Shown: positions 44,324-53,566 of the stretch, in pieces
Layout of the letters: each line of letters opens with the position of its first letter
How positions within the stretch are numbered: the stretch's first letter is position 1
Source of the DNA: Chloroflexota bacterium
GTDB lineage: Bacteria > Chloroflexota > Anaerolineae > Anaerolineales > Anaerolineaceae
Reading direction: 5' to 3'
DNA length: 64,000 bases
Assembly: GCA_021779955.1 (NCBI GenBank)
Contig: JAJXZS010000031.1
Coordinates: 20,671-84,670 of the forward strand
Notes under the pieces: model-generated
Told to the model about the DNA's origin: nothing
The model's input: the letters and a program-made list of their open reading frames with translations, nothing else
Databases searched by the model: none
Position numbers and translations under genes: made by a program

Positions 44324-46924
44324 TTATCTAGCTCTTACCTGCACCTGGTTCCTCACTCTTACCATATCGTAGATCGGAACGTCTCGCTGTAAAGCCTCGA
44401 TAGATACAACAAGGGCAAAACGCTGTGAAATTGATATTGGTGGCTTTAGCCAAGGTGCGACCCTACCTGAAATAGCGATATCTATCGTATCAGGAAGCCC
44501 AAAAGCATCTATGTCAAACCAATCACTAATTGTAGTTCCTTTCCGTTTTGAGTTACCGGGATTTAATATGGGCTTAAGTACCCAATTGTATTGATGATAT
44601 ATATTCCTCGGAGCTATTTCGACACCTTCACCAACCTCAATTTCATCTTTTGTCTCCAAATCCTCAATCCACTGTGCCTGGAAATCCTCAAAAGGCTGAT
44701 CTTGTTTTCGTACATCCCATCGCACTTCCACACCTAAGTAAGACTTACGATAGTTTTTTCGTACCTGAGGATTATATGCCAAGGTTACTTTGACTCGCAC
44801 TGGCATTCCTGGTGGTAGATTTCTCTTGATATCATCCTTGTCCAGCCGAATTGTGTAAAAAGAAACTTTGCCAGGATATATTTTAGAATCAGTTTTATCG
44901 TTATCTACCCAAGTTAAAAAATCTTCTGTGGTAAATATTATGCAGCTTGTATTAGACGATAGTGCTTTTTCTTCCCTCGGAATTCCATATCCACATAGCT
45001 TTAGAGTACTGGCGATTATCTCTTCCTTTGTCGCACCTAATGGATCCACAGGATATCTGAAAGGGTCCTCGCAAAGAATAGGCCACTCAGCAGAATTAAT
45101 CAAAAGAGCACGAATTAAGTTAGCGCTTGCGGCTGGATTTTGACTTTGAATTTTGATGGCTAAGTTGCTAACCCGAGGCGTTGCCAGACTTGTTCCACAT
45201 TGAAAAGTAAGCAAACCTTCATTAGTGAAATCTCTATGTGCAACAGGAACAGACAATTCTGCCAATCTGCGTACAAGGTTTTGGTCAGTCAATGCTAAAT
45301 TACCACCTAGATCGACCACATCAGGTTTAACTACATTTCCTAGAAGTAAACCGGTTCGGGAAAAGGGCGATGGGTGCTCAGGATCTGCTATGGCCCTGTT
45401 ACCGAGAGCTCGATTTTCAAAGGAAACACTGCTATTATCTGTAATCGATCCCACGCTTATTCCAGAATAAGCTTGGGCTGGATTTAACAATCTTGATCTC
45501 CTATCAAGTAGATATGAAGGGTAGTGTGAATCTCGATTTATAAAGGTTTGGACCTCGTCTGGCAGCAAGTTACCTGCGGAGATAACGAACAACACATCAT
45601 TCATTGCAGTGAGATTGTCGATTTCCTCAGCCCAATTGGATATCCAGTTATTTATCCTATGCGGCGCGGAACCAATAGATAAGTTAAATATCTTGCAGGT
45701 TTCTGGTTTTGATAAATGAAAGTGCTGAACGATCTTTTTCATAAGATCTTTAGGCATCTGTATTGGATGTAAAATGGCCTTTTCTGAATTTCCATTCGGA
45801 TATATTGAAGATTCCGCCAATAATATTTTGGCGTTTTCGATCCAAAAGAAGGGTTGGTATTGCGGATCGTTTGTCAACAAATATTCTTTAATTGATTTAT
45901 ATGCAGCTATGCTCGCAACGCCAGTACCGTGCCCATGCAAGATGTCGTCATATGCATCTTCTAGTTGGGCATTGGGCAAGAAATTCATCGCTCGGCCCAA
46001 AATGCTATTACCTTGTGGATCTCTGAAAACTGGATGGCCACTCGCAATTCCCGAATCAATAACCACAAGCCTTGGCGAATCATCTTGAGGTTGCACTAAA
46101 GGCGGAATTGATCCTGCCGTCATTTCTCCTAGACGTATGAGGTCTTCTTCAATTTCAGGGATCAGGTCTATTGAGATAATCCAACTAGCTCGACTGCTGT
46201 TCAGCAGATCTTTTATTGCATATATAGGCATAAACACACGGTGTACTGAATATTCAGCTTCTACAATCTCCCCAATTCCGATAATCCCGGCACGATATAT
46301 CTCAGAGTCCTCTGGAATATCATTATTTAGTGACCGAATATAATTGGAAAAATCTATTCGGTTTTCCGCTCCGGAATCGGTGTTCCCTCCCGCAAGTTCA
46401 ATTTCTACGCTGATTGAATCATCATCGTTGAGTTGATCTATTTTTTCATATAGTCTTTCGCCAATTTTGTCTTCAATGGAAGATGGCCAAAAGTCTACTA
46501 GCGGATCAATAAGATTGCGGTATTTAGGCTTTTCGGTCTTTTCTTGCAAATACGATTTAGCTTTTTTGATTAATTCAGAAAGATACTTATCCCGCGAAAT
46601 AGTTACTAATACCCCTTCGTCCCTTTCTTCTACAAATTCCATGCCCAGCCTTGACACATCTGCCGGAGATAGACCATCTGTTTTCAGAATGACTTGTACT
46701 TTGTCAGGAAGTGTAGGCAGCCCTATTTTTCTTGATGATTCCTGGCTGTCAATTATTCTTTGAAACTCATCCACTTTATCGACCAAGTATCTACCATGTT
46801 GTTCAATTTCTACAACGGTTTTTGGTCTTCCACCATGTCCGGGTTTACGTTTCTGGTTTTGTAGACCATATTCGAACAATTTAAATGGTCTGGGCAGTGG
46901 TTTTAGATTTTTATCAGCGGCCAT
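44324..46924 (-). CDS. Subtilisin-like serine protease, IetS-like
   Basis: 866 residues, no signal peptide, so cytoplasmic. A long N-terminal region (1-280) precedes the S8 domain, whose triad is complete: Asp290 in VVIDSGIASGHP, His332 in HGHGTGVAS, Ser579 in CGTSLATPR, with oxyanion Asn452 in VISAGN. About 280 C-terminal residues follow, beta-rich in appearance. It lies 28 bases downstream of an AAA ATPase gene. A large cytoplasmic subtilase paired with an AAA ATPase is the arrangement reported for the IetAS antiphage system. The DNA is AT-rich relative to the flanks. Assignment to IetS is by architecture, not by alignment. Confidence 0.9.
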   Translation of the reverse strand: MAADKNLKPLPRPFKLFEYGLQNQKRKPGHGGRPKTVVEIEQHGRYLVDKVDEFQRIIDSQESSRKIGLPTLPDKVQVILKTDGLSPADVSRLGMEFVEERDEGVLVTISRDKYLSELIKKAKSYLQEKTEKPKYRNLIDPLVDFWPSSIEDKIGERLYEKIDQLNDDDSISVEIELAGGNTDSGAENRIDFSNYIRSLNNDIPEDSEIYRAGIIGIGEIVEAEYSVHRVFMPIYAIKDLLNSSRASWIISIDLIPEIEEDLIRLGEMTAGSIPPLVQPQDDSPRLVVIDSGIASGHPVFRDPQGNSILGRAMNFLPNAQLEDAYDDILHGHGTGVASIAAYKSIKEYLLTNDPQYQPFFWIENAKILLAESSIYPNGNSEKAILHPIQMPKDLMKKIVQHFHLSKPETCKIFNLSIGSAPHRINNWISNWAEEIDNLTAMNDVLFVISAGNLLPDEVQTFINRDSHYPSYLLDRRSRLLNPAQAYSGISVGSITDNSSVSFENRALGNRAIADPEHPSPFSRTGLLLGNVVKPDVVDLGGNLALTDQNLVRRLAELSVPVAHRDFTNEGLLTFQCGTSLATPRVSNLAIKIQSQNPAASANLIRALLINSAEWPILCEDPFRYPVDPLGATKEEIIASTLKLCGYGIPREEKALSSNTSCIIFTTEDFLTWVDNDKTDSKIYPGKVSFYTIRLDKDDIKRNLPPGMPVRVKVTLAYNPQVRKNYRKSYLGVEVRWDVRKQDQPFEDFQAQWIEDLETKDEIEVGEGVEIAPRNIYHQYNWVLKPILNPGNSKRKGTTISDWFDIDAFGLPDTIDIAISGRVAPWLKPPISISQRFALVVSIEALQRDVPIYDMVRVRNQVQVRAR

Positions 46925-46952
46925 GAGATTCTCGAATTACTTGCATCGCATT

Positions 46953-47966
46953 CTAAGGGCGATTGTCAATGAAGGAGGAAATTGCATTTTTCAGATCGTT
47001 TTCTCCCAATTGGAGATGCTCTGACATAACCATATTCTTAACAGCAATTCTACATATCATGGAGATATCGCTGTAAGAAAGATTGGTAAACATTGTAATT
47101 ACATCATGAATAGAAAAGTCTTTTAGATAGACCCCCTTTAGACGCAACTGTAGCAATCGGGCAATTTCTGGACCTGCCGGAAGGTCAAACCGCACGACCT
47201 TTTCAAAACGCCGCCAAATAGCAGAGTCGAGTAAATTCTCATGGTTTGTCGCAGTTATTATGATGCTCATTCCTCGAAAATTATCCATCATCTGCAAGTA
47301 GCTATTTACAACGCGTTTTAATTCTCCCACTTCCTCGGTAATGTCTCTGCTCTTGCCAATAGCGTCAAATTCATCAAAAAAGAGAACTGATAACCCGTTG
47401 GTAGCAAAATCAAATACGCGCCGAAGGTTTGAAGACGTCTCCCCAAGGTATGAAGATATCACGCTGTCAAACCGAACATATAATAATGGACAACCCAACT
47501 CGTTAGCAATTACATCGGCAGCAAGGGTTTTACCACAGCCTGGGGGACCATAGAACAATATTCTAGATAAAGGAGCTAGGCCATATTGGGCCAAAAGGCT
47601 CTTCTTCGCCTGTTCGACAAGGATCTGATATAAACTGTTTTGAGTCTTTTGAGTCAGTACTATTTCTCTAAATGACGTTTGTGGAAATCTAACTTCGACC
47701 AATGGGAACTGATCGCCCTTCGATAATGGAATAATCTTTCCATTATAGTATGAAGGCGATGCCGCTTGGTTGATTCTAGGCATCTCATTCGCTTGATGAT
47801 CCATAGTTCTTGGGTTGCCTAAAGCTTTCTCTAGCTCGTCAGCTGTCTTATTATGGCCTAACTTTCTTTCTGTAGCGATAATTTCCCTAACCTCTGCTAT
47901 AAATTGTTCAGGATGACCAGCTCTCTGAGCTTTTATTAGCTGAATAATTGACTTTATTGGTGGCAT
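46953..47966 (-). CDS. AAA+ ATPase, IetA-like partner of the subtilase
   Basis: 337 residues. An N-terminal helical region (1-60) precedes an AAA domain: Walker A GPPGCGKT (140-147), Walker B VLFFDEFD (194-201), sensor 1 in IITATN (about 236-241), arginine fingers RRF (252-254), and a small helical lid to the end. It resembles FtsH/26S-type AAA modules but lacks a protease or TM domain. AAAGG lies seven bases before the ATG. It is first in the two-gene transcript with the subtilase. By analogy with IetAS, it may unfold or sense a phage trigger and activate the protease; this is inference. Confidence 0.9.
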   Translation of the reverse strand: MPPIKSIIQLIKAQRAGHPEQFIAEVREIIATERKLGHNKTADELEKALGNPRTMDHQANEMPRINQAASPSYYNGKIIPLSKGDQFPLVEVRFPQTSFREIVLTQKTQNSLYQILVEQAKKSLLAQYGLAPLSRILFYGPPGCGKTLAADVIANELGCPLLYVRFDSVISSYLGETSSNLRRVFDFATNGLSVLFFDEFDAIGKSRDITEEVGELKRVVNSYLQMMDNFRGMSIIITATNHENLLDSAIWRRFEKVVRFDLPAGPEIARLLQLRLKGVYLKDFSIHDVITMFTNLSYSDISMICRIAVKNMVMSEHLQLGENDLKNAISSFIDNRP

Positions 47967-47996
47967 TATTTAGCCTTTCGCTGAAAGCCAATTATT

Positions 47997-48002
47997 ATTA
48001 TA
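47997..48002 (-). promoter_or_regulatory. -10 box of the ietAS-like module
   Basis: TATAAT on the minus strand (48002-47997), predicting a 5' leader of about 24 bases that contains the small hairpin CTTTC-AGC-GAAAG next to the ribosome site. Confidence 0.45.
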
Positions 48003-48224
48003 CAAGTAGAATATCCAACTGCCTTGAATTTTAGAGAGCTAAAGAAATATCACCTTCTAAAAAATAATCCTCAAAGGAAGGGATAAGCTTGTTAATTTTG
48101 CAAAATAATCAGTGCCCAGCTATTAGTTCAGAGTAGTCTTTATATTAATTTCGCAAATATTCAAGCCAAGCACCATAGAAATGTGATGTGTTGGGTTTAC
48201 AAGATATTGTGGCAATAAATATCT

Positions 48225-48380
48225 TACCCCCTCTTCACCACCAGCCTCCCCCCCTCACTTCGACCACCACCACCGGATCATTCTTCCTCACCGGCTCGCT
48301 CCCCTCAGCCAGCAGCGCCGACCAGCGCTCCCCGGCCACCTGGACGATGCCGGCAGGCGCGACCTAGGTCCCGGCGCAGC
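48225..48380 (-). pseudogene. Truncated copy B of the nfeD 3' end
   Basis: About 155 bases match the last 50 codons of the intact nfeD gene (49919-50076), beginning exactly at its stop codon. Translation in the nfeD frame gives VAPAGIVQVAGERWSALLAE and continues through VVVVEVRG with one replacement (Glu to Asp). A one-base deletion then shifts the frame near the end. Most other differences are synonymous (GCG/GCT, GAA/GAG, GTG/GTC), so this copy diverged while still under selection in a functional gene. It separates the ietAS-like module from two small membrane-protein genes. Confidence 0.85.
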
Positions 48381-48436
48381 TAACAATTTGAGGTGGGGGT
48401 GGAATTTTTGCAATGATCCGCTTCATAAACGCATAT

Positions 48437-48745
48437 CTATCCGCCTATGCAAGATGCAAGGATCTGGACAACGATCGCGATGATCACAAGAATCACGAAG
48501 AAGGTCAGAGATCCCTTGATCGATTTCAAATGCTCGGTTTGTTCATCCTGACCTTTTTTGAGCAAAATGATATTTTCAGCAAGCGCAGTCAGTTTTTGCT
48601 CTTGGGTTGCTTCTTTGATCGGGATCGTTGCAGTTTTAGGCACGTGGGTTTCGCAATAATCCTTACCACCCACATTTACAATACGGACCTGATTCCCAAC
48701 AAGGGATTCGGGAATGTTGCAGACTGAGCATCTACGTTCTGCCAT
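48437..48745 (-). CDS. Small membrane protein with zinc-ribbon-like N-terminus
   Basis: 102 residues. The N-terminus has CSVC, then CETH about 25 residues on, a possible zinc-binding site. A charged helical segment follows (EATQEQKLTALAENIILLKK) and a C-terminal TM helix (SLTFFVILVIIAIVVQILAS). The topology is a cytoplasmic zinc-finger head and coiled region on a tail anchor. GAAAGGGG lies upstream of the ATG. No family recognised. It is 15 bases downstream of the next small gene, same strand, so the two form a bicistronic unit. Confidence 0.75.
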   Translation of the reverse strand: MAERRCSVCNIPESLVGNQVRIVNVGGKDYCETHVPKTATIPIKEATQEQKLTALAENIILLKKGQDEQTEHLKSIKGSLTFFVILVIIAIVVQILASCIGG

Positions 48746-48760
48746 GTTGTCCCCTTTCCT

Positions 48761-49108
48761 TCATTTCTCGTAAGTGGCGCCACCTGTGGATGCAAGGTAA
48801 AAAGATGCGACATATGGAAGTCTTGCGACAATGGTTGGCCCGTCAGCTACGGCACTCAAAGCTGCCATTCGACAAAGGAGTGATACGCCTCCTGCAGATC
48901 TTTCGCACATGGCATCTGGAGAATCAAAGAATTTTAGCTGGGTGCCGGCACGGACCACAAGAAGAGTGACCCCATCCGGGATCGCTCCAATCGGCTGTAT
49001 CGTGATAAATCCAAAGACAAAATAGAAGACGACGAGAACGACCAGCACAAGCCAGATCCACCATAGCCTGTGCTTTTTAGGCGTGGCTAATTCGGTATAG
49101 TCAGACAT
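48761..49108 (-). CDS. Small single-TM protein of unknown function
   Basis: 115 residues: a short N-terminal tail (MSDYTELATPKKHR), one TM helix (LWWIWLVLVVLVVFYFVFGF), and a folded-looking domain of about 75 residues with two cysteines (DAMCERSAGG, LLCRMAAL). GAGGGG lies right before the ATG. No family recognised. First gene of a pair, lying between nfeD fragments B and C in the accessory region. Confidence 0.72.
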   Translation of the reverse strand: MSDYTELATPKKHRLWWIWLVLVVLVVFYFVFGFITIQPIGAIPDGVTLLVVRAGTQLKFFDSPDAMCERSAGGVSLLCRMAALSAVADGPTIVARLPYVASFYLASTGGATYEK

Positions 49109-49918
49109 ATCCCCTCACATTCCAAGTTATCGAAAGTTGGATCTCTGGTTTTCCCCCTGACACGTTCGCCGGGCAAGACTCAGGGAGCCCCCTTGCCGGC
49201 CTTTCTATTCAACTAAATCATGCAACATAGTTTGATGCTGGTCTAGAAAATCTTCCTAAATATCGCTTTGCATTTCTGCAAATAACTGTATTCAGATGCT
49301 TTTATATGAATCTCATTCAATGATCAGTTCCCAATTTCAGTCTTCAAATTACCCCTTCTTCCCCACCGGCTCGTTCCCCTCTGCCAGCAGCGCTGACCAC
49401 GATCCTTCTCAGAATGGACTTTCCCCGCAACAAGGCAATAGGCCAGATGCGGATCCGGTCCTGTGAGTCCCTTTTCGCCAGTCTGACGAACCAGAGCGTT
49501 TCCGATGACTTCTCGGTATTTGCTCAAAAGCATTCATGAGTCTATTCTATACCAGTATCCTGTCTGAGCTATCCTGAAGCAACACACTATTGACATTCGT
49601 CCATTGAAAATCGATGCCCTACCCCCACCTTAAAATTTCCCGTTTCTACCTTAAAAAATCCCCAAACCCCTTGACAAAATAGAACATCTGTGCTATTATA
49701 TCACTCTGCGCGTCTGTACCTTAACATCCTCTACTGCACCAGAAACCGCCCGCCCTTTATCGGTTCTCGAATTTCGAATCTCGGTTCTCGGCTCCCACCC
49801 ATTCGTACCGATTTGTTCCCGCACTTATCGAAACCATACCCTTTCACTCCGAATTGATGCGCCGGTGGGTCGCTGGATTTACTGCTCTTTCCTTATTGCC
49901 TCTGTGCCTGGTTACTGA
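49109..49918. other. Accessory spacer between the small genes and nfeD
   Basis: About 800 bases without a supported gene. It contains a GC-rich hairpin near 49170-49202 in the 5' leader of the small gene, nfeD fragment C, an AT-rich stretch (49600-49720), and degenerate repeats such as TCGGTTCTCGAATTTCGAAT near 49757 and CTGGTTACTGATTAC at 49908. Confidence 0.5.
49349..49399 (-). pseudogene. Truncated copy C of the nfeD 3' end
   Basis: About 45-50 bases match nfeD positions 49977-50021. Read in the nfeD frame it gives WSALLAEGNEPVGKKG followed by a stop, so it keeps the frame and an alternative end. It is shorter and more diverged than copy B. Confidence 0.75.
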
Positions 49919-51259
49919 TTACCCCCTCTTCACCACCAGCCTCACCCCCCTCACCTCCACCACCACCACCGGCTCATTCTTCCTCACCGGTTCGCTCCCC
50001 TCCGCCAGCAGCGCTGACCATCTCTCCCCGGCCACCTGGACGATGCCGGCAGGCGCGACCTCGGTCACGGCGTAGCCCGTCTTGCCGCCCAGGCTCTCGC
50101 GCCCGGCGATGATGGGCGCGCGCATGGCGCGCACGGCGATCATTACCACCGCGAAGAAGCTGGCGCCCATGAGCACGCCCACCGTGACCACCAGCGGCAC
50201 CGAGACGTGCGAAAGGCTGGGCACCGTGGCAGAGTTGAAGAGCACCAGCGCGCCGGCGATGAACGTGAGGGTGCCCGCAACGGTCAGCGCGCCGTGAGTG
50301 GGCGCTTTGATATCCAGGATGAAGAGCACGAAAGAGGTGACGATGAAAATGAGTCCGAACCAGTTGACCGTGAGCAGCCCCATGCCGAAAGTGGCGAGGG
50401 CGAGGAAGATGACGCCGAAGAAACCTGCCACCCAGCCGCCAGGGTTCGAGAGTTCGATGAGGATGGCCTGCACGCCGATGGAGAGGAGCAAAAAGACGAT
50501 GTTCGGGTTGGTCAGCGCGGCCAGGGCGTCTTCGATGGGGGTTGTGGCGATTTCATAATAAGCGGGGGCCTGCGAGCTCACCTGCACGATCTCGCCGTTG
50601 ACGCTCACCTGCGAGCCATGCACCTGCTGCATCAGGTCGGGCAGGTCGACTGCGACAAAATCGACCAGGCCGGCCTTGAGCGCTTCATCGGCTGAGGCTG
50701 CCTTCGCGCTCTCGATGGTCGATTCGGCGAGGGTCACGGCGGCGGATCCGCGGCGTTCGGCGAGCGAACGCGCCTGGGCCATGAGAATCTGCTTGACCTT
50801 CTCGGCCTCGGTGCTCGCCAGGTCTTCACCCTGCGAGCCGACGGGGCTGGCAGCGCCGATGGCTGCGCCAGGCGCCATGGCGGAAAGGTGCGCAGCGAGG
50901 GTGAGCATGGTGCCGGCGGAACCGGCCATGGCTCCCTGCGGGTAAACGTAAATCAAAATGGGGACAGGGCTGGAGAGGATTTGCGTCACCAGCTTGTTCA
51001 TGATGTTGATGTCGCCGCCGGGCGTGTTCAGCTCGATGACGATAAGGTCAGCCTGGAGCGACTGGGCGCGGGCGATGCCGCGCTCGAGGTAGGTCTGCCA
51101 GACGGGGGTCAGCGCGCCGTCGAACTTGAGCAGCACCACGCGCGATTGGGTTGCGTCAGCGGGTCCGCTGCTTTGCGGGGCTGCGAAGGCCTGCATGGAG
51201 AATGCCAGCAGGCACATGAGAACGATCATGCTCGAGAGAAGAAATATTCGCCTTTTCAT
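49919..51259 (-). CDS. nfeD: NfeD-like membrane serine protease (ClpP-class plus OB fold)
   Basis: 446 residues from the ATG at 51259-51257, with GGAG five bases upstream. After a signal peptide (LAFSMQAFA) comes a SppA/ClpP-like domain (about 40-240) with the family segments VVLLKFDGALTPVWQTYLER, ELNTPGGDINIMNKLV and the serine in GAMAGSAGTML. Four TM helices follow (about 260-370), and a C-terminal OB-fold NfeD domain ends the protein (GYAVTEVAPAGIVQVAGERW). This is the long (1b type) NfeD linked to membrane quality control and stomatin-like partners; no stomatin gene is adjacent. Its 3' end is duplicated downstream in two truncated copies. Confidence 0.93.
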   Translation of the reverse strand: MKRRIFLLSSMIVLMCLLAFSMQAFAAPQSSGPADATQSRVVLLKFDGALTPVWQTYLERGIARAQSLQADLIVIELNTPGGDINIMNKLVTQILSSPVPILIYVYPQGAMAGSAGTMLTLAAHLSAMAPGAAIGAASPVGSQGEDLASTEAEKVKQILMAQARSLAERRGSAAVTLAESTIESAKAASADEALKAGLVDFVAVDLPDLMQQVHGSQVSVNGEIVQVSSQAPAYYEIATTPIEDALAALTNPNIVFLLLSIGVQAILIELSNPGGWVAGFFGVIFLALATFGMGLLTVNWFGLIFIVTSFVLFILDIKAPTHGALTVAGTLTFIAGALVLFNSATVPSLSHVSVPLVVTVGVLMGASFFAVVMIAVRAMRAPIIAGRESLGGKTGYAVTEVAPAGIVQVAGERWSALLAEGSEPVRKNEPVVVVEVRGVRLVVKRG

Positions 51260-51278
51260 ACCCACTCCGGTCAAGACC

Positions 51279-51284
51279 ATTATA
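51279..51284 (-). promoter_or_regulatory. -10 box of nfeD
   Basis: TATAAT on the minus strand (51284-51279), placing the start of transcription about 13 bases before the ATG, with the GGAG site in this short leader. Confidence 0.5.
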
Positions 51285-51299
51285 GCATGGGGCGAATGA

Positions 51300-51432
51300 A
51301 GAGCAGTGATGAGTGATTAGTAACGAGTAACCAGGAAGAACCTGTTCGTCCCTTGTTACTGGTTACTGATTACTTGTATCGTGTACTCGTTGCTCGTCCT
51401 CGTTCCTTGTTGCCTAATTACTCGTTACTCAC
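51300..51432. repeat. Degenerate GTTACTGATTACT-type repeat tract
   Basis: Many imperfect, overlapping units of the TTACTGGTTACTGATTACT / GATTAGTAACGAGTAACC kind in both orientations, between the divergent nfeD and dnaK genes. Similar scraps occur near 10130, 13010, 43095 and 49905. Confidence 0.65.
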
Positions 51433-51535
51433 TTCTTTTCATACCTATTTCCAACGGGATGTTAACACTTTTTATGCATACTGAGGGTAAATTTATAAGT
51501 GATTTCAAGCAATCATTTGCTTTAAGGAGTGAGAA

Positions 51536-53452
51536 ATGGGAAAAATAATCGGAATTGACCTTGGAACAACCAACTCTGTCGTGGCTGTGATGCAGGGCGG
51601 TGATCCGGTCGTGATCACGACAGCCGAAGGATCGCGGCTCCTGCCAAGCGTGGTTGCCTTTAACAAGAACGGAGAGCGCCTTGTCGGTCAGACGGCGAAA
51701 CGGCAGGCGATTATCAACCCTGAGAACACCGTCTATTCGATCAAGCGGTTCATGGGGCGGCGCTACGACGAAGTGGAAACCGAGCGCAAGATGGTGCCCT
51801 ACCAGGTGGTCGCGGGTCCACAGGGCGACGCGCGGGTGAAGATCCCCATCACAGGCAAGGAATATTCGCCGCAGGAGATCTCGGCCATGATCCTGGGCAA
51901 GCTCAAGACGGACGCCGAGGCCTATTTGGGTGAGCCGGTCACGCAGGCCGTGATCACGGTTCCGGCGTACTTCAACGACAGCCAACGCCAGGCGACCAAG
52001 GACGCTGGACGGATCGCAGGCCTCGAAGTGCTGCGCATCATCAACGAGCCGACGGCATCCGCGCTGGCTTACGGTTTGGACAAGCGCAAGAACGAGAAGA
52101 TCCTCGTCTTCGACCTGGGCGGCGGTACATTCGATGTATCGGTGCTCGAGGTGGGCGAAGGCGTGTTCGAAGTGAAATCAACCAGCGGCGATACGCACCT
52201 GGGCGGTGACGATTGGGACGAAGTGGTGGCCAATTGGGCTGCCGACGAGTTCAAACGCGAGAACGGCATCGACCTGCGCAAGGACCGCCAGGCATTGCAG
52301 CGGCTGCGCGAAGCATCGGAGAAGGCAAAGATCGAGCTTTCGACGGTGATGGAGACCGAAATCAACCTGCCTTATATCACGGCGGATGCCAACGGCCCCA
52401 AGCACCTGCTGCTGAAGCTGAGCCGCTCCAAATTCGACCAGATGACGCAGCACCTGCTCGACCGCTGCCGCACGCCTTTCGACAACGCTCTACGCGACGC
52501 GGGGCTGAAGCCCTCTGAAATCGACGAACTGGTACTGGTGGGCGGTTCCACCCGTATGCCGCAGGTGCTCGACCTGGTGCGCAAGCTGATCAACAAGGAA
52601 CCGAACAAGGGCGTCAACCCCGATGAGGTCGTTGCGATCGGCGCAGCCATCCAGGGCGGCGTGCTTGGCGGCGAAGTGAAAGACATTTTGCTGCTGGACG
52701 TGACCCCGCTTTCGCTTGGCGTCGAGACGATGGGCGGCGTGATGACCCCGGTCATCGAACGCAACACCACCATCCCGATCCGCAAGTCGCAGGTGTTCTC
52801 GACGGCAGAAGACAGCCAGACCGCCGTGGACATCCACGTGCTGCAGGGCGAGCGCCCGCTGGCAAGCGACAACATGTCGCTGGGTCGATTCCGATTGGAA
52901 GGCATTCCGCCGGCTCCGCGCGGCATCCCGCAGGTTGAGGTGACTTTCGATATGGATGCAAACGGCATCCTGAACGTCACCGCCAAAGACCAGGCGACCG
53001 GCCGCGAGCAGAAGGTGACCATCACAGCGTCGACGAACCTGCAGAAGCGGGATATCGACCGCATGGTGGAAGAGGCCAGGACTCACGAAGAAGACGATAA
53101 GAAACGCCGCGAAGTGGTCGAGGCGCGCAACATCGCCGATAACACGGCTTACCAGGCTGAGAAGTATCTGAAGGAAGAGGGCGATAAGGTGCCCGAAGCC
53201 AACCGGTCCAGCCTGACGTCCAAGATCGCCGAAGTCCGCCAGATCATGGCCGGTGAAGATCTCGGGCGAATCCGCAGCGCCACCGAGGAATTGCAGAAGA
53301 TGTACAACGATATGCTCACCGCAGTAGCCCAGGCGCAGCAGGCTCACGCCGGATCGAACCCGCAGAATGATGGCAATGGCGGAAATCCGGGGCGCAACCC
53401 GGGCGGCGAAGGCGGCGACGTGGTCGAAGGCGAGTACACCGAGACCAAGTAA
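51536..53452 (+). CDS. dnaK: Molecular chaperone DnaK (Hsp70)
   Basis: 638 residues. The ATPase domain has the phosphate-1 motif [14 protein letters not shown] at the N-terminus, [13 protein letters not shown] and [12 protein letters not shown]. The substrate-binding domain starts after [14 protein letters not shown], and the lid ends in a Gly/Asn-rich tail closing with [14 protein letters not shown] precedes the ATG. It is monocistronic here: no grpE, dnaJ or hrcA next to it, and no CIRCE element upstream. This may be the main or a secondary DnaK. A hairpin follows the stop. Confidence 0.97.
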   Translation: MGKIIGIDLGTTNSVVAVMQGGDPVVITTAEGSRLLPSVVAFNKNGERLVGQTAKRQAIINPENTVYSIKRFMGRRYDEVETERKMVPYQVVAGPQGDARVKIPITGKEYSPQEISAMILGKLKTDAEAYLGEPVTQAVITVPAYFNDSQRQATKDAGRIAGLEVLRIINEPTASALAYGLDKRKNEKILVFDLGGGTFDVSVLEVGEGVFEVKSTSGDTHLGGDDWDEVVANWAADEFKRENGIDLRKDRQALQRLREASEKAKIELSTVMETEINLPYITADANGPKHLLLKLSRSKFDQMTQHLLDRCRTPFDNALRDAGLKPSEIDELVLVGGSTRMPQVLDLVRKLINKEPNKGVNPDEVVAIGAAIQGGVLGGEVKDILLLDVTPLSLGVETMGGVMTPVIERNTTIPIRKSQVFSTAEDSQTAVDIHVLQGERPLASDNMSLGRFRLEGIPPAPRGIPQVEVTFDMDANGILNVTAKDQATGREQKVTITASTNLQKRDIDRMVEEARTHEEDDKKRREVVEARNIADNTAYQAEKYLKEEGDKVPEANRSSLTSKIAEVRQIMAGEDLGRIRSATEELQKMYNDMLTAVAQAQQAHAGSNPQNDGNGGNPGRNPGGEGGDVVEGEYTETK

Positions 53453-53467
53453 GGTCAGCCAAATTCG

Positions 53468-53499
53468 TAAGAGCGCATTCAGTTGAATGCGCTCTTACT
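53468..53499 (+). terminator. Terminator-like hairpin after dnaK
   Basis: A 14-bp perfect stem (53468-53481 with 53484-53497) with a tight loop, then CTTGTTCC. The T-run is poor, but the stem is very stable and sits 15 bases past the dnaK stop. Confidence 0.7.
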
Positions 53500-53566
53500 T
53501 GTTCCAAATTTGCGTTCAAGTGTAAAATAAGAGTTGAATTCTTATGCCACAAATGGAGTGGACACT

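Noticed and set aside
48413..48727. Plus-strand open frame opposite the 102-residue membrane protein
   Set aside because: Shadow of the minus-strand gene, which has the TM helix, cysteine pattern and ribosome site.
49324..49533. 69-codon minus-strand frame near nfeD fragment C
   Set aside because: It partly reads the nfeD fragment in another frame and has no start signals or recognisable product.
51433..51535. CIRCE element for HrcA control of dnaK
   Set aside because: No TTAGCACTC-N9-GAGTGCTAA match or close variant in the spacer.
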